From Apiosordaria backusii (lineage: Eukaryota; Ascomycota; Sordariomycetes; Sordariales; Lasiosphaeriaceae): DNA of 64,000 nucleotides. A program made the translations under genes and the position numbers. The notes under the pieces are model-generated. The model worked only from the letters and a program-made list of their open reading frames with translations, was not told the origin of the DNA and did no database searches. The stretch lies in the NCBI GenBank assembly GCA_030549205.1, contig JAUKTV010000007.1, positions 868,001 through 932,000 of the forward strand, written 5' to 3'. Shown piece after piece: positions 55,101 to 64,000 of the stretch (position 1 is the stretch's first letter; every line of letters begins with the position of its first letter).

Positions 55101-58100
55101 TTCCCCCTGAGCTACCCGTGCTATTCTCCCTACGCACCCGTGGCACCTTCAATCTTTTCTTTTTTTGTTGGGCTCGCTGTCCTGCAGGCTCCGGCGCCAA
55201 TGAAGGCCTGGGGCAGACGGAACAAGGCCGGAGTGTTGTCTTCTCCCACGGATATGACCGAATATTTGGTTTGGCAGCAACCCTTATCATAGCTGCTTTG
55301 GCTACAACAGGCTAATGGGCCGAGTTGAACGGGAGGGGCCGCTGCCTCGCGGCATCTCGAGCGTGTATCTGCAGCCTGCAGCTGCACTGACAGACGCTGT
55401 GACGTGAAGGTGCCCAAGGAGAGGAAGGGAAACAGCGAAAAGAAGCAATGAGCAGAGCTCGCGGAACCAGCAATGGGTTCCGTGATGGGGATGCGGCCAG
55501 CTCACGAATATGCAAAGCAACTGTATCAAGAATCTGATTGCGTGCACCAAGGATCTGAACCCGGCTCTCCCGGCGATCTTCCCCGCGGCACTTGCAAACT
55601 GTTTTCATACCGCGGAGTGGTGCCGGGCGTGGCACATGGCCTGATGGTGCGCGGGATGTGTCGTCTGGAGTCGTTTTCTTGGTGAGTGGGAGGGGCGGCG
55701 ATAGGGGGGATAGGGGGGATAAAAAAGGTCCCGATCGGCCACAAGGGTGTTCGCTTGCACCAGAAATCTGCAAACCAAATTGTGGGGCTGTTTCCAAGCA
55801 TGCTTTCTTTTTTTCTCTTTGACGACATTCATCAAACTCCCGCTTCCCGTTCAATCTACGAACAGCAGTTCTTCAGCCATCCCGCGCTGCATGCTGCTGG
55901 CTGCTGCATGGTAGCAAACACCTGTCTTTCTCTTCTCCGCGTCCTTCTGTATCGCGACATTCTTTCCTCTGGCCAATCTCAACCCCACGGATAAGGCAAT
56001 ATGACGTTGGTTATTTCTAAGAGATATGGCCCGCCAGACACCTGTGTGGGCGAGGCAACCAAGATCCAGGCTGTTGTTTGCGATCTCCAGCTGCGTTGGG
56101 GCACGAAAGCGTGCTGCTGCACCATGCAAGAAACCCGCGACTTGCCTTTTTATCGACATGGCACATCAAAGTGACAGCGCAGCAGATGGTGGGGCCCAAT
56201 TCTTCAACCTGCTCGTTGCATTCTGGCTGCAAATCGCTCAATCTGGCAACCAGAGACAGGTCAGCAGTGGCCTCCCCTCTCGCTGCTGGCAGGCAACGGA
56301 GGTCAGGAACATTGGCATCTTGGAGACCGGCTTGTGTTATCCATCCCAATGGGTATATCTTTGCATGATCACCCGGCCGATGGGTGCACCACCTCAGTTC
56401 GTATACGCATGGCAAGGGGAGGGGGGGGACCGAAGGCGGTTCATTTCTCCAAATCCACGGCAGTCTTTTCACTTCTTCGACCTACCTAACTCGACCATGC
56501 TGAGATTCTTCTTATCATAACGTCTCATAGAGACCAATGGGGTAGTAGTAGATGTTGGGGGTCACCCCCAAAAAGGTGCTGTTTGATGAAGACAATAACA
56601 GTCTGCCATGATATCCAGAGCGGTATTAATCAACCCTTGCAGACTTTGGATGGCAGCGTTCCACTTTGGACGATTCTCTCCCAACCCCCAACCCCCAACC
56701 TCCCTGGTGGCGCTTTGGCCTTCCTGCACATCATTTCCGTTGCATCGAGCCAGGATGTGAGCGAGAGCCATCCTTGGGTCATGAGCATGGAGGGTCGCCG
56801 GGGGGCAGAACTACCTGATTCTGACAGTCACAGCAAAGTATACAGACGGGCGCCAAAACAGGTCATTTTTGCCAGCGCGAGCTGCAAACACCCAAATGAA
56901 GAATTGACTGCGTACATGAGCCGTAAGAGGCTTGTTCGAGCTGCGGTCGAGATTGGACGACGAGAACAGCAAGTACTGAACTCGAAGACACATGTTTCGG
57001 TGACTGTGGTACATACATACCACATGCCGAAAAGCTGTGATCATGCACACACGCACATACTCCCACCTCTCCAGTTTTCCATATTCTGCCATAATGGCGA
57101 CATCAAACTGTCCGGCGAGACAAACACGAGCCACAAGCCCTGCTCGGGGGAAGCAGCCGAGTCCGACACATCATGAATTTCAACATCGGAGCACGGCATG
57201 CTGAGCCCGTCTTTCACTTCAGGAATCCCCCATTCGGACCAGTCAAGTCCATTTCGAAAATTACACTATACCTGGAGCCCTACACAAGACCGCCGAGGAA
57301 AAAACAAGATTCTTTAACCTCTCCTTCTCATGTCATTTTTTCGTCAGTGCCATATCTCTTAATTTATTAGCTAACATAGGTAACACTGAAACCGCCATGA
57401 TCCATAACCCGGCGAAACCCTTCCCATTCCCGAGTTTTCCCCTCCCCACGAAAAGCCCCGCCAAGAAGCTTGCTAGGGTTGGAAAGGATTTTTCTTTCGC
57501 TCGGTTTTCTAGAATCCTTCCAACACCGTGGGTGGTGTCTCCACCTCCGCAAAAGCAGCCAGAAAAAGTGCCCCAACCCAACCCCAACCCCTGAAAGAGA
57601 GACGGGAACCCGCCAGTTCGGCTGAGTCGGAAAACCAAAACTTGAGCCGGAGGGGAAAGGGAAGGTGTGGGGACTCTTTGCTATGACGTAGTTTAGGGAA
57701 GGGAAGGGTGCTGCACGTAGGTTTTTGAATCCTTTCGGCAACTTCTCACTTGGGCAACACACTCGTGTAGTCTGTCAAGGTTTCTGAAAGTTTTGCAAGG
57801 CAAGGTTAGCGGTACCGGGAGGGGTTCGTAATACCCTACAAGTTCGTCTGAAGCCGTCTTTCCGTTCATCACTGAGACATATGAGGGAGGTGGGAGGTGG
57901 GCAGTTGGTGGGAAGGGAGGTGGAAGGCGGGTGATTTGTGCGCCCACACTCACACAGGCACTCTGGATATCGGCAACGAAGATCCAAGATTTCATCTTAC
58001 CCACCACCACCACCACCACCACCACACCTTTTTTTTCGTTCGCCCTATTTTTCTGGGGGATGGGCTGTCAAGACTAGCGCTAAATACTGTAAGCCCTGGC

Positions 58101-58324
58101 CGGGTAATAACATAAGATGATGGGATGGGTTCCTCCGAGCCTTGGGGATTTTGAGGGTAAGGTTTGGTCATGTGTAAGGACTGATGACCACCAAAGCGCA
58201 ACCGAGTTTTTGGGGCAAGAGGGGGGGAATGAGTTGGGTGGGTGTAACATGCCACACTCACTGACTTACTGACTGCAGCCTCGGTTGAGTTCGAGTTGAT
58301 TGATGGAGTTGATACAGGTAGGTA
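49118..58324. other. Long gene-poor region, first part
   Basis: About 9 kb without a gene I can support. The plus strand carries TACCTACC or its complement at several places (for example near 50560, 54530 and 56485). The longest frames, 51845-52483 plus and 49041-49583 minus, have no domain and overlap other open frames. There may be long UTRs, regulatory DNA or noncoding transcripts, none of which can be shown here. Confidence 0.45.
58001..58025. repeat. (CAC)n microsatellite
   Basis: Eight uninterrupted CAC/ACC units on the plus strand, followed by a T-run. Confidence 0.85.
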
Positions 58325-58368
58325 CAGAGGTTCCGGCCAAAAGTCTTTCCCACTTCCTGTTAGCCAAG
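58325..58368 (+). repeat. Left terminal inverted repeat
   Basis: Left arm of the element at 58325-58670. It is near-identical to the complement of the right arm and begins just inside a TA. Confidence 0.85.
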
Positions 58369-58626
58369 TTCGCCAAGCGAAATTGGAAGACAGTGCGCAG
58401 ACGACTTACAACATCAACTTCTACACATTAGCTTACAATATCTTAACTAAACAAACACCTTTAATCGTATAAAAGGATCTATTCTTTTAATAAGTAAATC
58501 TTTATTACTTAACTCCTTTTAAATTTACGGTAAATATTGTAAATCTCTTAAAGTTCCAAACAAATTTAAACTCAGGGTTAGGGTCTGATGGCGTACTGCG
58601 CACAGTGTGGGCCTGTGCTGGCTGAC

Positions 58627-58670
58627 CCTAGCTAACAGGAGGTGGGAAAGACTTTTGGCCGGAACCTCCG
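58627..58670 (-). repeat. Right terminal inverted repeat
   Basis: Right arm of the same element. Read on the minus strand it starts CGGAGGTTCCGGCCAAAAG, against CAGAGGTTCCGGCCAAAAG on the left, and is followed by TA. Confidence 0.85.
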
Positions 58671-58984
58671 TACAGTTGGGTGACTATTACTGGGTAAGGG
58701 TAAGTAAGGCAAGCTGTCTGCAACTTACACAAAGTAGACCCTTTTGGGAGACGCCGACGAAGAAAGTGAGAGGTGATAGAAACCGAGGTGATGAAGAGAG
58801 ACAATGGGGTTGTTGTCGTTGTTGTGGGATAGGAGAGGATGAGACAATGGGAGCAGTAGGAGCAAGTGCATCTGACTATCTTGGGGTGGTTACTAACTGA
58901 CGCCGACTGACTGAGACAACAGCGATATTTCATGATATTTCTCGCACTCAGTACACTTACAGCAAAGAGAAAATGATGAAGCAC

Positions 58985-59003
58985 TCATCATCATCATCAT
59001 CAC
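58985..59003. repeat. (ATC)n microsatellite
   Basis: Six CAT/ATC units are seen directly. Confidence 0.8.
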
Positions 59004-60080
59004 CACACCTGTGAGGAATAGGGGAGGGAGGCAACGACACGGCTACACGGCTCCCAAGGAGGAGACGGATAGACGGCTCTCACCGCCAGAATGGGAGACG
59101 GGCCGAGAGCTTTTTTTTTTCTTTTTTTTTAACTTGCTTTTGCTGGGTAGACACTGGCAGGGTGAGTTTGGGCTCACTCAGAAGAGATCTTCAATCCTTT
59201 GGGGCGGCAACACCGCCTCTCGCACTCGGACTCGGCAAGATGCAAGCCTTTGCTGCGCCCTGACAAAACCCCCCTCACAAAACACAGAACCTGAGAAAGA
59301 CTTCAGGAGACCGGCGAGCAAACACGAAGTTTCAGACTTTTCTCTACTCGCTTACAGTTGCAGTATGTGGCTTCCTGCAAATCACCAAATCCATCCACCC
59401 GATCGCTGCAAAAAGTCTGGGATCGGCCCAATGAGGCTGACCTTGCATCCAGACCGGCGTGCCGACGCCGAGAAAAGGTTCCCTCATCAGAACAACAACA
59501 ACAAAAAACAACCGAGTGCGACCGACTGGTACAAACTCTTCGCAGCAGTCATCAGCTCTCACTCATGGCCCTCCAGTTACGACTGCAGTCGAGAGCAAGT
59601 CTTTCCTCCAATCTGCAAGCTTGTGGCGTGCTGCTGCCCTCGGAGGGGGGAGAAAGTCAGAAAATGTGACAGCTCACATCCCGCAGCAGCCCCGTGCGGG
59701 CCGACCATTTTTGATCACAAAGATGCCAAACGTTTCCTTGTGAGCAAAAGGAGAGCGGAAGTTTGGTGACAACAAATCCCAAAGAGGGAATGCCTCTCAC
59801 GAAATTCTTGAGATTTGTCATGTACATACAGTAGGTAACCCTACTGCGGCTGACTTGCTTTGGGGGATGTTTCCATGCAAGTCTATCGACGTTGAACCAG
59901 CGGATGGGTACTTTGCTGAAACTGAAGGGTCGGGTTGCAGGTGAGTGCATATTCTTAGGCAACGAGATGTGTGGTGGTTGTATTTGTTGCCGTCATTGAG
60001 GAGATGTTGTCATGGGCAAGGGGGATGTTGGATATGGACAGAGATCCGGATATACTGGTGCATATCTGGTGATGAGTCGG

Positions 60081-60103
60081 GATTGATTGATTGATTGATT
60101 GAT
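60081..60103. repeat. (GATT)n microsatellite
   Basis: Five GATT units, followed within 15 bases by GGTAGG-type motifs. Confidence 0.85.
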
Positions 60104-60998
60104 AGGTAGGAAGGATGGTAGGTAGGTAGATAGACTGAGGTGTTGAAGATGCATGTGTATTGACATTTTTTGGGGCAGTGGAATGCAACTCACTTTTTTT
60201 TTTTGTCCTCGCCATCCCACAGTTAGTTCTCAATGCTATTGTCACACTTCTTCTACACCAGCCCCCCTGTTCGTCCTCCCGAGCGTTCATTACTCCGCGG
60301 CCCTTCCCTCTTGATCTTTTCTCTCTGTCGTTGTGCTTCCTCCCTCTTTTGGGGGTGGTGGTGGTATTTTGGTGTGGCTTTTTGTGTAACCTGACATATC
60401 AGATGTGCTGAGATACAGAGCATGCAGAAGGCTATCTTTTTAGTTCAGGCGGTCTGCAACAATGACAATAACAAGAAGTTTTGTCTCATTTTCTGGCAAG
60501 GATCATCTTTTCGGAGTTATCCACCGGAGTAAATGTCTTTGTTGTTGTTTTTAGTGATTACCTTACCTTATTTTACTGTGTGCTGTCAAATGGATAGGTT
60601 GAAAGAAGTCCCGTGAGAAAATAACGTGAGCTAACGTGAGGAGAGATCATGTGAGCCCCAGCTGATTGATGATGGATGGGGTTTCGTTTGGTGAGGATAG
60701 GAGGATGGCATCATCCTTCTTCAGCCTCATGAGAAGTGTGGTTGGTGGGTTGGTCAGCCGTGCAGCGACATCTGGCAGTAGCTGGTATGAAGGAGGATCA
60801 TGTGTGACGAGCTAGTTGAGGAATATAATATATGAGTTATCATTGTATTGTGTTGCAGTTTTTGCAATTTTTGGTACATGTAGCTGAGGGCACTTTGCAG
60901 CAGCACAGCGAGCTGCAGGCTGCAGTTGCAGTTGCAGTGCTGGAGTTGGCTTATCGGTCAGTTAGTTTTGTGCGTGTCAGTGTCACGCATGGTGTAGC

Positions 60999-61015
60999 GG
61001 TAGGTAGGTAGGTAA
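60999..61015. repeat. (GGTA)n tract
   Basis: Four tandem GGTA units, the longest of several such tracts in the right part of the window. Confidence 0.8.
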
Positions 61016-64000
61016 GAGGCATTGATGGGTATATAGTGGTGGATGTGGGGGATTTGCAGTTTTTCCTGATCTGTATGATGAGAGAAAGGCTGCTGCGGTA
61101 TCTTGTGGTACGGGTACATCACCCCCTTAGGGGTTGTATCTGGTGGTTTGTTTCGTGTCAGCAGTAACGGAAATGGGTGAAAGATATCAGATTTGGTTTT
61201 GCATGTGCACTGGGAATGGGGGGGGGTGAGGGTGGTTACACTGGCAACAATGACTGAGCCAGTCGAGGTTGATGTGTGAGGCCTCGGTATATTATTGTGG
61301 TTACTGTTGTTCAGTGTGACGAGACTAAAAGACTAAAGACTTGAGATGGTCTCGGCTGCTTCCGAAGACAATGGCTAGGTTTGACTGGGGCTGGGTTGGC
61401 AGGGTGTATCGTGGATGCCTCATTGTCGTGCGCGGACTGCGGACTGCGGCTTTGCACCGCCTGGTTTAGGTTCGTCAATTGCCGCTGTCTCTTTTTTCTT
61501 TCGGCATGATTTCCCAAGTCCACGGAGGAAATTCCGTTGGTTGGTTGAGTCGGTGGTATCGGGGGTCGGAGGTCGGTCTTTCTCCCGTTGGAGCTGCATA
61601 TCTTCACCGCTTGCTCCACAAATTGGCACCAACATACCTACGTACACGGACATGACCTTGCGAAATGGGGACGGTTTTGCATGACTCGTCATTTGGATTG
61701 ACGTGAAATGCTACCCTGGAGTTGTAAGTAGTGTGCTTTTGTTATCTTATTTCTTGCATTTGGGGCTTGTTGGGGATGGAGGAGACATGGGGTCGACGTT
61801 GCAAACGATAAGGCCATAACCTGGACAGCTCCGGGCCGAGCGAACGGACGGCCATATGGCGGAGGATGTGTGCTTGGGTGCCGGGAATGGGACGGAGGTT
61901 ACAGTTGTAGATTTCTTACTTCGATAGTCGTAGATGTCATCAACTCTCAGTAAGTGCTCGTTCAAGCTTTTGCCCTGAGGAGTTGATACGATACCGTATC
62001 ACATCGTCGATGGCCTCTCCTGCTTACCAGGGGTATCTGAAGCCGGCGACAGCGACAGTGACAGAGGTGTTATGATCCTCAGACAAAGTAAAAATAAGGC
62101 GTCATGTCTCACAACAGAAGAGCTCAGCATATTCACGCAGCACCACCATCCCCCATGTCGTTTCTGTCATGCAGTCCACCGTTGCACTCTGCTCGCTTTT
62201 CTCCAGCTCTCACAAAATTGCCAATCGGTGGCTAGCGTATCAAAAGGGATGAATCATTGGGTGATTTGGGGCTGAATGTATGATCACGCTTCTATACATC
62301 TGGCCCTTTCTTGGACTGTACATATGTGGCCGGGTGACACGACATATCCGGCCGCATGATGCCGCATGAGTTTACTCGGGGGGGACTAGAAGGAAAAGGG
62401 AAAGGGGAGGGGTGGTGACCGTACCCGACGGCAGCCTGGTCTGCTTTTGGAAAGATTACTCGGAGGAAGGATGCGGAAATATTTTGAGATTCGGTTGATC
62501 TGATCAGGATGGGTGAGATGGATGGATGGAGCGGGCGGGTAAGAGGGAGGGAAGTGGGATGAGAAGCAAACGGATGGATACACAACATAATTTTTGCACT
62601 TTTTCTCTTGCCAGAGAAAATCTCGCTGCAAGTACGATGGTTTTCGTGATTCCATGTGTGAAGGCCGTGTGGTTGGCTAGATTCTTTTGCTTCTGTGTGT
62701 TTTGTGCCCCTGCCAGCCCGCCAAGTCTTATCGCTTTGTCAGTGCTCTCTCCCGACAGTGAGGTACCTAGACCGGGTGCTGCATCTTGTATTCCTGAATT
62801 TTCCTTTTTTTTTTCTAGTGTAGCTCCTGCAGTTGCGATTTGCTTGCTCATAGGCTAGACGGGGCAGTCACCGAGGTCGGAGCTGTGGCTCGGGGCTTAC
62901 TCCGGCTTTTTTTTGCTGCCAACCTGGAGCTGTCTCCTGCTCTTGTTGTTGGACAGATCGTCCCGAGGGCTTGGGCCAAACGTTGTCCGAAGTCGGGAGT
63001 TTTTTGGGTCGGAGTTGTCACCGGATTTCGTCATAAGGGTAATGCTTATGATGCTGAGATGTTTTCGAGGTTTGTTGAGTGTCGTCAGATGGCTGACTGA
63101 TGATATCAAACCTGTGTGTTACAAATTTGAGCTGCTTATGAAACCAGGCTCGGAGATATCATAAAGAGGTCTCGGTGATGGTCGGCAGGCCTTCGGGAAT
63201 TAGGGAATGGCATGTGTCGTCTGTAGGACATATCTGGCCGGGTTACACGAGGTCTCGGATCACTTTCATTCAGCATTGCCCACGCCTAGTGGACCGGCCT
63301 GGGCTGGGCTGAGCAGAGACAGTTTATCACCGCACATGCAGAAGTAAAGTGTGAGACCACCGGTGAAGAACACCCGAGATAAGAAAGAAGGGGCACGGGG
63401 CGGGTACTGTTGGTATGGGACAGTCTAGGCCGGGAAAGAGCAACAGCAGGTGGTGGTCTGGGCAGCAAGGCAGAAGCTGAGACATGTTGTTGTGATGCTG
63501 TCGAACGTGTGTGCGTTGGAGGCCGGTCTCGATGATAGTCGAGCTGAGTTTCGGTACCTTGAGAGAGACATGGTGAGTACCCCTGAGTATAGAGCCTTGA
63601 ACCTTCATAAGCATGCCTATGAGATGGCAAGACATGAGAGACATGGCACGGATTGGTCGGAAACCGGCCAATACGAATCAGGCAATGTCTGATGTCGTCT
63701 GATTGTGTGAAGTATCTTTGACCCTGACCTGGCCTTGAGGAAGTGACATGCGAGACATTCGGATGCGGCTAGAACCAAACTCAGAGCTGTCATGGAATGA
63801 CTGACCTCAAAATGCTATGCAGGTAAGCGGCCGTAGACCCTTGAACCTTGACCTCACGCTTGATTGATGGGCTCGGCAAGCAAGACAAATAAGAGAGCAA
63901 GATATGAGGCAGTAATGATTCGGTCATGATCTCAAGCCTAACCTTGATAGCCTCGAGATATGCATGTAGGTAGCCGCGGGCCCTTGGCTGCGTGACATCA

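Larger units (their letters stand above)
58325..58670. mobile_element. MITE-like element with terminal inverted repeats
   Basis: A 346-bp unit. The left end, AGGTTCCGGCCAAAAGTCTT then TCCCACTTCCTGTTAGCC, is repeated inverted at the right end with only three or so mismatches over about 45 bp (arms 58325-58368 and 58627-58670). A second, shorter inverted match lies further in (GTGCGCAG at about 58393-58400 and 58596-58603 region). Both outer ends are flanked by TA (58323-58324 and 58671-58672), the target duplication of Tc1/mariner elements. The core, about 58425-58570, is very AT-rich and codes for nothing, which fits a non-autonomous copy, perhaps damaged by repeat-induced point mutation. A GGGTTAGGG is present at about 58575-58583. 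The TIR sequence is not one I recognise from a named family. Confidence 0.75.
58673..64000. other. Long gene-poor region, second part
   Basis: No supported gene. Open frames here are driven by low complexity (for example a poly-T stretch inside 59011-59769). GGTAGGTA motifs recur near 60120 and 61005. The plus strand is G/T-rich over much of 60.4-63.1 kb. Two diverged copies of a short GC-rich phrase lie near 63811-63846 and 63958-63987. The stretch looks like a long regulatory or untranslated region of a gene to the right; that is inference. Confidence 0.45.

Noticed and set aside
55545..55600. Possible tRNA T-arm (GGGTTCAGATCC on the minus strand)
   Set aside because: The stem does not pair well and no D arm or acceptor stem can be found at the right distance.
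58572..58586. GGGTTAGGG in the transposon-like core as a telomere relic
   Set aside because: It is only one and a half TTAGGG units, too little to claim an internal telomeric repeat.
59011..59769. 252-codon plus-strand frame
   Set aside because: It crosses a poly-T stretch (giving a run of Phe) and an A/C-rich stretch, and has no recognisable feature.
1..64000. CRISPR arrays, operons, integrated viral genes, 5S or other rRNA
   Set aside because: No regularly spaced repeats, no polycistronic gene runs, no viral-type proteins and no rRNA signature sequences were seen on either strand.

Overview
The window is nuclear DNA of a filamentous ascomycete, most likely a sordariomycete. The signs are short introns (about 46-166 nt) with GTATGT/GTAAGT-like donors and CTRAY-type branch sites, fungal forms of the proteins, a Pol II-type U2 snRNA gene and a tRNA-Ser with a long variable arm. 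The class is inferred from the protein look, not from a search. Genes are single-gene units on both strands; nothing suggests a biosynthetic cluster, CRISPR or other prokaryotic feature. CDS coordinates are whole spans; exons are listed in each entry.

Layout. 1-4540 holds no gene I can support. 4541-8452 carries two minus-strand housekeeping genes, ribosomal protein L12 and the COPII coat protein Sec23. Sec23 shares a divergent intergenic region with a plus-strand, single-pass membrane protein with a kelch-type ectodomain (9454-11620). Next come an X-family DNA polymerase (12239-14116), a MAPEG/microsomal glutathione S-transferase (15019-15553) and a minus-strand C2H2 zinc-finger protein (16004-17404). 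17.4-23.1 kb is sparse. It holds a short three-exon gene for a 123-residue protein of unknown function (21180-21665), easily missed because no exon is long, and a Ten1-like telomere-capping gene (22597-23096, minus). Snf7/Vps32 of ESCRT-III follows (23758-24634).

27.7-36.8 kb is one very large gene for a Glu/Ala/Pro/Val-rich repeat protein of about 2,966 residues with a basic C-terminus. After it come translin (37555-38462, minus), U2 snRNA (about 38910-39102, minus), the Pig-F/Gpi11 GPI-anchor gene (39408-40266, plus), a mitochondrial carrier whose reading frame is broken by one base in a C run (40752-41844), ribosomal protein L22 (42301-42928, minus), tRNA-Ser(AGA) (43389-43470, minus) and a delta-type phospholipase C (45500-48679, minus).

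From about 49.1 kb to the right edge, nearly 15 kb shows no convincing gene. It contains simple repeats, recurrent GGTAGGTA/TACCTACC motifs and, at 58325-58670, a 346-bp element with near-identical 45-bp inverted repeats, TA on both flanks and an AT-rich core: a probable non-autonomous Tc1/mariner-like transposon.

The genes serve general cell functions: translation (L12, L22, tRNA-Ser), splicing (U2), ER export (Sec23), endosomal sorting (Snf7), GPI anchors (Pig-F), telomeres and DNA repair (Ten1, Pol X), and lipid signalling (PLC). The points most worth checking are the transposon-like element, the alternative 5' structure of the large repeat gene, the ATG-less in-frame extension of the PLC, the carrier frameshift and the C-rich to G-rich switch inside two genes.
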